Part shown: positions 28,801 to 37,137 of the stretch, one piece after another
How positions within the stretch are numbered: position 1 is the stretch's first letter
Layout: each line of letters opens with the position of its first letter
Origin: Planctomycetota bacterium
GTDB lineage: Bacteria; Planctomycetota; Planctomycetia; Pirellulales; UBA1268
Length of the DNA: 64,000 nucleotides
Direction of reading: 5' to 3'
NCBI GenBank assembly: GCA_014238855.1
Contig: JABAAH010000003.1
Coordinates: 37,088-101,087 of the forward strand
Program-made: the position numbers and the translations under genes
The notes under the pieces: generated by a model
Databases searched by the model: none
Told to the model about the DNA's origin: nothing
The model's input: the letters and a program-made list of their open reading frames with translations, nothing else

Positions 28801-29273
28801 ACTGGGAAACCAAGTTCTTCGGCAGTGCCGATCGCCTCATCAATACTTTCGACAGCGCGTGATGATCCTGCAAGTATTGGCACACCAGCTCGTACAGCCA
28901 GTTCACGAGCAGCAGTTTTATCTCCGAGGTTTTCGAGGAGTTCAACTCGTGGTCCAACAAAGATAATCCCGGCTTCATTGCACGCTCGTGCGAATTCAGC
29001 GTTTTCAGAAAGGAAGCCGTACCCCGGATGAATTGCGTCAACGTTGTGTTCTTTTGCTAAAGCAACAATTCCAGCAATGTCCAGATAACTTCGCAATGGT
29101 TCTCCAGCACGTCCTATGAGATATGCTTCGTCTGCTTTAAAGCGATGTAGAGAGAATCTGTCTTCGTGGGCATATATGGCTACTGTGCGCATGCCGAGTT
29201 CATGGGCTGAGCGGAAAACCCGGATAGCAATCTCACTACGGTTTGCAACAAGAAGTTTTCGAATTGATTGCAT
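25824..29273 (-). CDS. pyc: Pyruvate carboxylase, single-chain
   Basis: Pyruvate carboxylase makes oxaloacetate from pyruvate, bicarbonate and ATP, replenishing the TCA cycle. The 1149-aa chain has all parts in order: an N-terminal biotin-carboxylase/ATP-grasp region (KLLVANRSEIAIRVFRSA, GGGGRGMRIV, FIEVNPRIQVEHTVTEE), a carboxyltransferase domain (LLTDTTMRDAHQSLLATRMR, FRVFDPLNW, HFHTHDTSG), a linking PYC domain, and a C-terminal biotinyl domain with EAMKMET. The length matches bacterial and eukaryotic single-chain enzymes. It stands alone on the minus strand, with a hairpin right after its stop. Confidence 0.97.
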   Translation of the reverse strand: MQSIRKLLVANRSEIAIRVFRSAHELGMRTVAIYAHEDRFSLHRFKADEAYLIGRAGEPLRSYLDIAGIVALAKEHNVDAIHPGYGFLSENAEFARACNEAGIIFVGPRVELLENLGDKTAARELAVRAGVPILAGSSRAVESIDEAIGTAEELGFPVMLKAAHGGGGRGMRIVRNKEELPTELESAQRESKTAFGSTSVFIEKFIERARHIEVQLLGDTHGNLVHLFERDCSVQRRHQKVVEVAPAQNLSSTMRNQICDAAIAIGQTARYENAGTVEFLVDADADQFYFIEVNPRIQVEHTVTEEITGVDIVRRQLQIAAGKRLTDPDIGLGDQKAIRTMGAAIQCRVTTEDPENRFLPDYGRITAYRSASGMGIRLDAGTAFSGAVVTPYFDSLLVKVTARGLSHVETAGHIERCLQEFRVRGVKTNIPFLINLVTHPEFLAGNCTTRFIDETPSLFDFPVRQDRATRLLSFLAETIVNGNPLMKNRQPVARRNPACLPEFDSQQAPPSGSRTKLLELGPERFAKSLRNHKELLLTDTTMRDAHQSLLATRMRSYDMLTIADAYARLASGLFSIEMWGGATFDTAMRFLKECPWERLTRLREKVPNILFQMLLRASNAVGYTNYPDNVVQGFVKESASAGIDVFRVFDPLNWVPNMEVAIAAVQDSGALCEATVCYTGDVLDPKRDKYTLKYYVNLAKELEKRGAHLLAIKDMAGLCKPFAAGRLVKALHDEVSLPIHFHTHDTSGAALASCLEAARNGASIVDAAMAPFAGLTSQPNLNAIVEATRNTELDTTLNPEPLRQLTHYWAAVREHYSPFECGMKAPDADLYLHEMPGGQFTNLLEQARALGLAGRWEDVCRTYAEVNQLLGDIVKVTPTSKAVGDLALLLVTNEMKASELLESKRELAFPESVIDLLSGRMGQPPGGFPPKVVARVVRNQTLINGRPGATLAPADTKKAMAEVTSIVGREATSREVSSWLLYSRVFREFAEHRATYGDVAVLPTPAFLEGPKQGEELFVDIEPGKTLVIRLLTVGEPHADGTRTVFFELNGQPRSVSVIDRTLEGSVQQRPKADVGNPRDIGAPMPGLIVTVAVKPGDAVKKGDKILSLEAMKMETTVYAEQDGTLCEVLVSPGTPVEAGELIAQYADE

Positions 29274-29505
29274 GAGAATAATTTCTTGATCAATGGAAAA
29301 ATATTGGAATTGTCGCCAGCAGACGACGTTTACGGCCTAAACATCTGCTTTATGTATTTCGATGTCACGGGGCCTCGCTACAAAAGCCATCGCCACCCAA
29401 AAATACCATATCAATTTACATGGTACCGTGGGCGTGCACTCGGTTATACAGGGAAGACTCGGCGTCGAGAAAAAACGGCCTCTTGGAATTGGCGGTAGGT
29501 ATCAC

Positions 29506-30261
29506 TCACGCGTCTGATCGGTCCTCGGCGTAACTCGCTCGCAGGTATGTGGGTGATAATATAGCCGGCTCCGTTGTGAGTCCTCGTTCAGCTGCGGCAA
29601 GACCAATGCAGGCAAGTGTGCGGGAGTTTGGATGCCATGCTGATGCTGGTGGAATGCTTCGTGACTCCGGGTTGGATTGCAGTTCTTGGAGCACGTCATG
29701 CTGTAGTGCTAAGCCAGGACCGGTGACGATGGTGCCGTGCGGTAATGCCTTCCTCCATTCCTCTGGACTCTTTAACGTGCCCTCACTGACTCGCCAAATG
29801 AGACCGTCTATCGGTTGGGTTGCCGTCGCAGCGTAGAGTTCTCCACGTCCAGCATCGAAAACGACCTCCACTCGATCAACTGGGCCACATTCTGAAATCG
29901 CTTGAGTTGCTAAACAGGACACCGTCGAAACTCCTACAAGAGAACAATTGTTTGTCCAGGCAATGGCTTTTGCTGTCGTAATGCCTACTCGTAGCCCCGT
30001 AAAAGGGCCAGGCCCCGTCGCCACAATAACAAGATCGGTCATATCAAGTGACCAGCCCGCCGATTCAACTGCCGCGGCAAGAACTGGCATGAGATGTCGT
30101 CCCTGACTGCCTGTTTCGGGGAGCCGAGATTCCTGCATGAAAAGGTCATCAATCTGGCATGATCGGTTTGCTATATCACGGTGTGAGGGAAGTGTTCCAG
30201 CGGCTACGCTCCCTGGACTCGTACTGGTTTCGATCGCAAGAAACTTCTGAATTGAGGGCAT
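29506..30261 (-). CDS. tsaB: tRNA threonylcarbamoyladenosine biosynthesis protein TsaB
   Basis: TsaB is the TsaD partner in making t6A37 in tRNAs. The 251-aa protein has the ASKHA fold start (FLAIETSTSPGSVA), the GRHLMP histidine motif, and the signature ATGPGPFTGLRVGITTAKAIAW. The C-terminal half is variable, as in other family members. It may be a catalytically dead paralogue of TsaD, as TsaB normally is. It is upstream of pyc on the same strand but 230 bases away, and divergent from the phosphoesterase gene. No tsaD, tsaE or rimI is adjacent. Confidence 0.9.
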   Translation of the reverse strand: MPSIQKFLAIETSTSPGSVAAGTLPSHRDIANRSCQIDDLFMQESRLPETGSQGRHLMPVLAAAVESAGWSLDMTDLVIVATGPGPFTGLRVGITTAKAIAWTNNCSLVGVSTVSCLATQAISECGPVDRVEVVFDAGRGELYAATATQPIDGLIWRVSEGTLKSPEEWRKALPHGTIVTGPGLALQHDVLQELQSNPESRSIPPASAWHPNSRTLACIGLAAAERGLTTEPAILSPTYLRASYAEDRSDA

Positions 30262-30477
30262 GAGGGAAGCCTGCTTGACCGTAATCGAAACGTGAACAAA
30301 AATTGTTGTAGTATTATGTGGCCGTAAGGTTGGTAGATTACACTTTAGAACTATTATTTGTTGCGTAGTTTTCCGTATTTCAAAATTTCTATACTGTTTT
30401 TGGCGTCATAGCGCGTGCCCTCTTAGACCGCCCAAACACTGAGTACTTGAGGCTGATTTAGTGACAGGGAAGTATTT

Positions 30478-31248
30478 GTGAAGATTGCACTCATTAGTGA
30501 CATTCATGGAAATCTTGAGGCGCTTACAGCCGTCCTTGAGGATATCGACAATCAGGGCGTCGACGCACTCTACTGTCTTGGTGATGTTGTTGGATATGGT
30601 CCCAATCCGTGTGAGTGTTTAACCACTATTCGTGATCGCTGTGCGAAGGTGATTCTTGGAAATCATGATCAAGGTGCCCTATTTGATCCAGATGGATTTA
30701 ACGTAGGAGCAGAACGAGCTATTCGTTGGACTCGTGATCAGCTCGAGTCTCATGACCAGCGAGTGCGTCGCTCAGAAGACAACCTTTTCGACTTTCTTGG
30801 TGAATTACCGAGAAGTTTTAAGGAAGGAGAGGTACTCTTTGTTCATGGTTCAGCAAGACGACCTCTTGACGAGTACGTCTTTCCTGAGGACATATACAAT
30901 CCACTCAAGCTCAAGCACATATTCGAACTGATTACTCGGCTGTGCTTTCAGGGTCATACGCATATTCCTGGAGTGTTTACTATTGCCCCAGAGTTCGTAG
31001 CTGCGGCTGTTGGGCCAGGCACAACTGAAGTGAAGATGGTATTGCCAGCTACCAAGGCTATGATCAACGTCGGTTCGGTGGGGCAGCCTAGAGATAATGA
31101 CCCCCGGGCCTGTTATGTGATTGTCGAAGATTTTGAGACAGTGCGATATCGACGGATAAAGTACGACAACAAGGTAACCTCTGACAAAATCTATAATATC
31201 CCAGAACTGGACAATTTTCTTGGGGATCGGCTTCTCGTGGGGCGTTAA
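30478..31248 (+). CDS. Calcineurin-like metallophosphoesterase
   Basis: This 256-aa protein has the full set of dinuclear-metal motifs: [28 protein letters not shown] and GHTHIPG. It resembles the YfcE / predicted-phosphodiesterase group that cleaves phosphodiesters or phosphoproteins; the substrate is unknown. The start is a GTG with GGGAAG upstream. It precedes yidC by 90 bases on the same strand, and the divergent 216-base gap to tsaB contains a TATACT box at 30390-30395 that may be part of its promoter. Confidence 0.88.
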   Translation: MKIALISDIHGNLEALTAVLEDIDNQGVDALYCLGDVVGYGPNPCECLTTIRDRCAKVILGNHDQGALFDPDGFNVGAERAIRWTRDQLESHDQRVRRSEDNLFDFLGELPRSFKEGEVLFVHGSARRPLDEYVFPEDIYNPLKLKHIFELITRLCFQGHTHIPGVFTIAPEFVAAAVGPGTTEVKMVLPATKAMINVGSVGQPRDNDPRACYVIVEDFETVRYRRIKYDNKVTSDKIYNIPELDNFLGDRLLVGR

Positions 31249-31338
31249 CAAAAACAAAAATCGGAAGACGCCCCCTCCTGATTTGAACAAAAACAGGCTA
31301 TACTCTTGTTTTTCCTATAGGATTTTCATTGGATCATC

Positions 31339-33702
31339 GTGGAACGACGCTACGCTGTTTTTATTGCTCTTTCGTTGGCTGCTGTTCTCGGCAGTCAGGT
31401 CATGCGCACGTTTCTATTTCCGCAGGCAGAAGAACCACCGCCGGTTGCTGACGTGGCCGTTGGTAATGAAAATATTGCAAGCCAAGATGAGAGTGCAAAG
31501 AAAGACAAGGTTGGCACTGGAGATAGCCCCAACGCACCCTCAACAGAGTCTGATCGTTTCGTTGGGGACCAGTCGGTCGTTGGGTCCTCGGGTGAATCGG
31601 CGTCGGGTAGAGAACAGTCGGCATTATCATCATCGCCGCGGCGACATCTCTCTCTGGGTTCACTTCAACCTGATGGTCCAACCGGCATGCTTGTTACGCT
31701 GTCGAGCCGTGGGGCGACTGTTGAGCGTATTGAATTAGCTGGTGATCAGTTTCACGATCAGGACGATCGCGGGGCATACATTGGTCACTTTGCTGCAGAT
31801 GTTGTTCCGGAGGGGTGTCGTCTCAGCGTTGTTGGTGATGGCACTCCGGCGGCAAATGCTGGGCTGAAGACCGGAGATGTTCTTGTTCGGGTCTCTGATT
31901 CCACAACACCAGACCCGCAAAGTCTCACCTCTGTATTGGCTCGACTGAATCCTGGCCAGAGTTTCCCCGTTGTCTTTCGTCGGCCACAGGGAGAATCGCT
32001 TGGTCGTGAGCAAACTGTTGAAGTGAGTGCAACTCGCCGACCACTTGAGGTAATACGTCCAGAGTTTAGTACGGTTCCTGTTGTAGATGTCAATGCAGGG
32101 TTTCACGACCCACTCTCTTTTCGTGTAGCGATCGCATCCCGAGATGGCCAGAAGCGGCCAGAAGGCGGTGAGATAGACGGAAACAAGCTTGAGCAAAAAG
32201 ACTGGGAGGCAACGGTTGCAGATGATCGGATGTCTATCGAGTTTCGCCGAACTCTCAACGATGGCTTGGTTGTTGCGAAACAATATCGCCTCGTAACCGC
32301 TGCAGATAACCCCGTGGGTCTGGTAGATAACGATCGTGCAGGTAGGTATCGGTTGCAACTCAGGGTGTCATTTGTGGCTCCACAACCGACTCGTCTTGAG
32401 TACACCATCGATGGTCCCAATGGACTCCCTACTGAGGGTTGGTGGTACGCGGCTCGCGTGTCCCGTTCATGGGGTTCACTCGGTGTTCGAGATGTCGCAA
32501 TGCGTTTCGTGGGCGAGCCATCAACACTCATCAGTGGGCTGACATTGACGGATGAGGATGCTGAGCAAGCCGCAAGTGCTATTCTCGAAGAAAAGCCGCT
32601 CTCATTCGCTGGGGTCGATGCTTTGTATTTCGCGAGTGGATTACTCCCGGCGGTTGAAGGAAAAGAAATACCACAGCTTGCAGAAGTTCAATCAGTAGTT
32701 GTTGGTGACGTTCCGGAAGCCGCTCGCCGCAAACTCGTTAACGTCAGTTGTCGATTATTATCCAGTGAGTTGCAACTCGAACCTGATGTGCCAGTAACAC
32801 ACCGGTTCGACATATTTGCAGGACCCAAGCGTCCGAGTCTTCTCGCAGCATTTGGGCGTCCGCAGGCATCCATGAATGATCTTGTGTACTACGGTTGGTT
32901 TGGTTGGGTAGCCCGGCCAATGATCGCAATTCTTCATGTTCTGAATGCCATCATTCGAAACTATGGAGTTGCCATCATTTTACTGACGGTCATTGTTCGT
33001 GGAGCAATGTTTCCAATCAGCCGAAAGCAAGCATTGTCATCACAGAAAATGCAGGTTCTGCAGCCAGAGATGAAAGCGATTGCTGATAAATATAAAAACG
33101 ATCCACAGAAACGGACGATGGCTACACAGGAGCTTTGGAGGAAGCATAGCTACAACCCTGCCGGTGGATGTCTGTTGGTTTTTATTCAGATACCAATCTT
33201 TATGGGCCTCTATCGTTCATTGGCGACAGATGTCGAACTTAGGCAGGCACCGCTTTTTACATCTGCTATTCGCTGGTGCTCGAACCTCGCCGCCCCAGAT
33301 ATGATGCTCGATTGGTCTGGTTTTATGCCAGACTTTTTAGTTTCACCAGAGGGCTGGCTTGGCCCATACCTGAATCTATTCCCACTGCTTACCATCGGGC
33401 TCTTCTTGTGGCAGCAGAAACTTTTCATGCCGCCCGCTGTCGATGAACAGGCGAAGATGCAGCAGCAAGTCATGAAGTATATGATGTTTTTTATGGCCTT
33501 AATGTTTTTCAAGGTGCCGTGTGGTTTGTGTCTGTATTTTATTGCATCAAGTCTTTGGGGCATTGCTGAACGGCTTTTACTTCCAACAACGAAGCCAGGT
33601 AGTGCACTTGCTGGAGCAGGTGGCCCAACAATAGTAGATGCAGTAAGCAGTAAGCCAGCTGACCGATCCTCGGGTGGACGAAAGCGTCGAAAACGACGGT
33701 AA
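31339..33702 (+). CDS. yidC: Membrane protein insertase YidC with an embedded PDZ domain
   Basis: YidC inserts and folds inner-membrane proteins, alone or with SecYEG. The 787-aa product has an N-terminal helix (AVFIALSLAAVLGSQ), a low-complexity acidic linker, then a PDZ-like domain at about residues 130-215 (GDGTPAANAGLKTGDVLVRV). The periplasmic beta-domain follows, then the conserved insertase core with YGVAIILLTVIVRG, whose arginine is the known hydrophilic-groove residue, and YNPAGGCLLVFIQIPIFMGLY. A basic tail ends the protein. The PDZ part is absent from proteobacterial YidC. It starts with GTG; a TATACT box lies at 31299-31304. Confidence 0.94.
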   Translation: MERRYAVFIALSLAAVLGSQVMRTFLFPQAEEPPPVADVAVGNENIASQDESAKKDKVGTGDSPNAPSTESDRFVGDQSVVGSSGESASGREQSALSSSPRRHLSLGSLQPDGPTGMLVTLSSRGATVERIELAGDQFHDQDDRGAYIGHFAADVVPEGCRLSVVGDGTPAANAGLKTGDVLVRVSDSTTPDPQSLTSVLARLNPGQSFPVVFRRPQGESLGREQTVEVSATRRPLEVIRPEFSTVPVVDVNAGFHDPLSFRVAIASRDGQKRPEGGEIDGNKLEQKDWEATVADDRMSIEFRRTLNDGLVVAKQYRLVTAADNPVGLVDNDRAGRYRLQLRVSFVAPQPTRLEYTIDGPNGLPTEGWWYAARVSRSWGSLGVRDVAMRFVGEPSTLISGLTLTDEDAEQAASAILEEKPLSFAGVDALYFASGLLPAVEGKEIPQLAEVQSVVVGDVPEAARRKLVNVSCRLLSSELQLEPDVPVTHRFDIFAGPKRPSLLAAFGRPQASMNDLVYYGWFGWVARPMIAILHVLNAIIRNYGVAIILLTVIVRGAMFPISRKQALSSQKMQVLQPEMKAIADKYKNDPQKRTMATQELWRKHSYNPAGGCLLVFIQIPIFMGLYRSLATDVELRQAPLFTSAIRWCSNLAAPDMMLDWSGFMPDFLVSPEGWLGPYLNLFPLLTIGLFLWQQKLFMPPAVDEQAKMQQQVMKYMMFFMALMFFKVPCGLCLYFIASSLWGIAERLLLPTTKPGSALAGAGGPTIVDAVSSKPADRSSGGRKRRKRR

Positions 33703-33766
33703 TATAGGAATGGTCGCCACCTGTAACTTCTTGTTGGCAATCTGCTTGTAATAAAGCAACGGTGTC

Positions 33767-35185
33767 ATGGATTCCACGACTGATCTTATTGTTGCCCCAG
33801 CAACGGCTCCGCAGCCAGCTGCTCGCTCAATCGTTCGTCTGACAGGCGAGGGCCTTGGTAGTGTTTTGTTCCGCCTCTTTGTTTTGGCAGACGGAAGCCG
33901 ACTCCGATTACCAGATAAGCATCAGGACGCTCAAAATGTAGAGGTACGATTCCACCCCGGCTCGTTAGGATCGAGGTGGGGTGAACTCCCTGTTTCGTTA
34001 CTTTTTTGGCCAGGTCCCGGAGGGCCTTTAGGGGCTGCAGTTGCTGAGGTTCAGCTGCCTGGTTCGGCTCCTTTACAGGCGGCGTTGGTGCAGGAAGTTT
34101 GTCGTTTCGGAGCTCGATTAGCTCGCGGTGGAGAGTTTTCACTACGTAGTTTTCTTGCAGGAAAGATCGACTTGTTGCAAGCAGAAGCTGTTGTCGCGGT
34201 TGTCGATGCGAGGACGCCACAGGAACTGTCTCAAGCACTTGATCGGATGGCGGGAGGCATTGGGAAGAAAGTCGAGGAGCTCCGTGAGTATCTACTCGAT
34301 CTTGTTGCAGATATTGAGGCTGCAATTGACTTTGCAGATGATCTTGCCCCGGATTCGGTTCCGGTAGCAGATACCACGGAGGCTGCAATTGGACCGAAAA
34401 TTCAACATGTACGCCAGCATCTTGATCGTGTTGCCGTTCAGTTGGTAGCTCGTGATAGTGGTGGGCAGGCGGGTCTGCCACGGGTAGTTCTGGCTGGACC
34501 ACCAAACATTGGTAAAAGCAGTCTCTTTAACCGTTTGGTTGGACGTGATATGGCGCTGGTGGAAAACGAAGCTGGGACGACTCGGGATTGGATTGCTGGT
34601 GAACTGTGCGATGCTGCAGGAATCGTCACATGTGTTCTTGTTGATCTTGCAGGTATAGGCGAAGCCAGTGGTAATCTTCTGGCTGAGCGAGAGGTGAGTA
34701 TGGCTGCTGACAAAGTTGCGAGGGAAGAAATTCGTCGGGCGGATGTAGTGATTGCGTGTCACGAGGGTGACTCAGAACGTGACCTAGGACTGGGTGATTT
34801 TGCGACTGAATATATTCCTGTTGTAACTCGCGTTGATCAAAGTCATGGCGGTAAGGCTTCGACTGACGGCCGCGGGTGTATCCGCACAAGTGCGAGAACA
34901 GGTATAGGTGTCGAAGCACTTAGGCGACGGATACTGGATGCCGTTTCGGCGATACATCGTGAAACACCTGCCACAATCAGGCTCCGTGCTGGAATCTCAA
35001 AAGCGAATGAGTCTCTTGTCCATGCTGAAAAAAATATGACAGGCTGTGACGGTGGCTCGCCGGATGAAGCCCTCCTTGCGGTACTTCTGCGACAGGCCAT
35101 CGACTCTTTAGGTGAGGTGACAGGAGCGGTGGTGGGCACCGACATTCTTGATCGAGTCTTTTCCCGTCACTGTATTGGAAAGTAG
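33767..35185 (+). CDS. mnmE: tRNA modification GTPase MnmE (TrmE), divergent G domain
   Basis: MnmE works with MnmG to put carboxymethylaminomethyl groups on U34 of certain tRNAs. The N-terminal folate-binding domain has GGEFSLRSFLAGKIDLLQAEAV. The G domain has a good P-loop (GPPNIGKSS), GTTRDW as G2 and DLAGI as G3, but the usual NKxD is TRVD and the SAK motif is SAR. The C-terminal cysteine motif FSRHCIGK is intact. At 472 aa it is near normal length. It follows yidC by 64 bases, a common pairing. Confidence 0.93.
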   Translation: MDSTTDLIVAPATAPQPAARSIVRLTGEGLGSVLFRLFVLADGSRLRLPDKHQDAQNVEVRFHPGSLGSRWGELPVSLLFWPGPGGPLGAAVAEVQLPGSAPLQAALVQEVCRFGARLARGGEFSLRSFLAGKIDLLQAEAVVAVVDARTPQELSQALDRMAGGIGKKVEELREYLLDLVADIEAAIDFADDLAPDSVPVADTTEAAIGPKIQHVRQHLDRVAVQLVARDSGGQAGLPRVVLAGPPNIGKSSLFNRLVGRDMALVENEAGTTRDWIAGELCDAAGIVTCVLVDLAGIGEASGNLLAEREVSMAADKVAREEIRRADVVIACHEGDSERDLGLGDFATEYIPVVTRVDQSHGGKASTDGRGCIRTSARTGIGVEALRRRILDAVSAIHRETPATIRLRAGISKANESLVHAEKNMTGCDGGSPDEALLAVLLRQAIDSLGEVTGAVVGTDILDRVFSRHCIGK

Positions 35186-35343
35186 TGGAAACAAGTGTGG
35201 TTCGCAGTTAGCCGTGTATGGAATGATTCTTTACGCACGCTATCCTGCAGATATGTGGCTAAGTATTGTGGTTTGCTTTTATCATTCGGCGTGGGTACTT
35301 CAGAGAAGTTGCCCATCTGACCTGCGAGCATGTGGAGAGAATT

Positions 35344-37056
35344 ATGGTTTCAAGCAAGTTTGACGTAGCTACGGAATGTCTGCGATTATCGCAAGCTGCG
35401 GATCGTTGGAAGAGCACTGCTCTGGTTGATCGCGCAGAATTGGCGAAGAAAACAGCTCAGGCAGTCGGTGAAGAAGCGCAGGCGTGGGTTGGTGCTGCTG
35501 TTGCGATGAAATCGGTTGGCCCCGATGGCCAGTTGGTGTGCTCCAACGAGCTTCGTTCGATGTTGTGGGCGGAGGAGTCCGCAACTGGTCCTATTGCGAC
35601 GCTGCGTCTTTTAATTCTCACTGAGCAGGCTTTACGGAGTGTTGGTACATCGGGGATGGCGAATGTTTCAGTGAAGCCGAGAGTGACGCACGTGCAGAAA
35701 CAGGACAGTAAGTCGCCATTTGGCACACCATCTTCGTTACTATCTATCGATGTATTGCCTGTACGGAGTCTTTATGACTCTACAATTTTTCGAGGGCATC
35801 AAGCGACTGTTCGTTGCGCAAATATAGGTAGTGTTGAAACATTTATGAAGCTGTGGCAAGAAGAGTGTCAGCGGCGTCCGCATTCGGGTGGCGTTGCTGT
35901 TGTACTCGGTGCAGGTAACGTTACTGGCCTAGCTGCAGCTGATGCCGTGAGTCAAATCTTTGAATATGGTCGTGCTGTTTTGCTCAAGCTGCATCCGGTG
36001 CAGGCCTCATTGGTAACAGTTTTTCGTTCTGCATTGAAGCCGCTCGTAGAGGCGGGGTTGTTAAGCGTTGTCATTGGCGATACGGAACTCGTAAGTGACG
36101 CCATCAGAAATAAAGAAGTGACTGCGATGCATCTCACAGGGGGGGAGGAAACATTTCGAAACATTGTTCGAAGTAGTCAAAGTGAATTAGGCGTTAAGGA
36201 AATCACGTGTGAACTCGGAAACGTTACTCCGTGGATTGTTGTTCCTGGCAAATATTCTGAAAAAGACCTGTTGTATCAAGCAGACCAGGTTGCAGCATCA
36301 ATAGCAAATAATTCATCGTTTAATTGTATCGCGACAAAAGTTGTCTTGACGAGTCGACACTGGAGTCAACGACAACAGTTTCTTGATCGTATCGAACAGC
36401 GGCTTGCAAGTTTGCCCGCGAGACCAGTCTGGTATCCCGGTGCCATTGATCTCCACCAGAAGGCAACGGGTCATTGCATTACAGGTGGGTGCATAAAACC
36501 GAGGCTCTTGCAAAATATTCAGCGGGATGATCAGCCGCATTGGTTTGCACAAGAATGGTTTATTCCAATTGCAGTTGAGACAGCTGTTGATGGCGACTCA
36601 ATTGAAGAGTTTTGTACGGAAATTTCACAGTTCGTGCGAGAGTTGCCCGGAACACTTGCTGCAAGCGTGACTCGTCCTGATGGAATGGCAACACATGATG
36701 CATCTCGAGTTGAGCTTTTGATTGAACATTTGCGATACGGGGTTGTTGCTGTCAATGCATGGTCGGCGCTTGCTTATGCTGTAGCAAATATCCCTTGGGG
36801 TGGTTTTCCTGGTGGCACTATCGAGAACCCTCAGAGTGGTATCGGGCACGTTCATAACCCACAGTTTTTACCATTGGTAAACAATTCAATTCTTCGAGCA
36901 CCATTACGAGTCTGGCCAACGCCGCCCTGGTTCCCTTGGCATCGTAAGGGGAAACAACTCGCTGGGGGTGTCACCGAAATGTATGCTGCTATTGCGGCGG
37001 GCAAAGGAGGGCGCTGGAACCTTGTTGGAATGTTGCCGGACGTGTTTCGAAGTTAA
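35344..37056 (+). CDS. Divergent aldehyde-dehydrogenase-superfamily protein
   Basis: The 570-aa protein has an ALDH-like layout but weak motifs. VAVVLGAGNVTGLAAADAV and MHLTGGEETF resemble the cofactor-binding and FTGS segments. CELGNVTPWIVV resembles the LELGGK glutamate motif, and NNSSFNCIATKVV holds a cysteine where ALDH has GQxC. The C-terminal half has WGGFPGGTIENPQSG like the PFGG motif. I take it as an ALDH-fold oxidoreductase with unusual substrate, or an acyl-CoA reductase relative; no pathway is suggested. The ATG at 35344 is chosen over the track start at 35266 because GGAGAG precedes it. Confidence 0.7.
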   Translation: MVSSKFDVATECLRLSQAADRWKSTALVDRAELAKKTAQAVGEEAQAWVGAAVAMKSVGPDGQLVCSNELRSMLWAEESATGPIATLRLLILTEQALRSVGTSGMANVSVKPRVTHVQKQDSKSPFGTPSSLLSIDVLPVRSLYDSTIFRGHQATVRCANIGSVETFMKLWQEECQRRPHSGGVAVVLGAGNVTGLAAADAVSQIFEYGRAVLLKLHPVQASLVTVFRSALKPLVEAGLLSVVIGDTELVSDAIRNKEVTAMHLTGGEETFRNIVRSSQSELGVKEITCELGNVTPWIVVPGKYSEKDLLYQADQVAASIANNSSFNCIATKVVLTSRHWSQRQQFLDRIEQRLASLPARPVWYPGAIDLHQKATGHCITGGCIKPRLLQNIQRDDQPHWFAQEWFIPIAVETAVDGDSIEEFCTEISQFVRELPGTLAASVTRPDGMATHDASRVELLIEHLRYGVVAVNAWSALAYAVANIPWGGFPGGTIENPQSGIGHVHNPQFLPLVNNSILRAPLRVWPTPPWFPWHRKGKQLAGGVTEMYAAIAAGKGGRWNLVGMLPDVFRS

Positions 37057-37137
37057 GCACGATGATTTGTGGATGCCTTGTTGAATGCTCAATGAAGTTC
37101 GAGGCCTTCTCGCGGTCGTATGTGTTCATTGTGGTGC

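Noticed and set aside
33786-34505. 239-codon minus-strand ORF opposite mnmE
   Set aside because: Antisense shadow rich in H, Q and P; the mnmE frame holds all conserved motifs.
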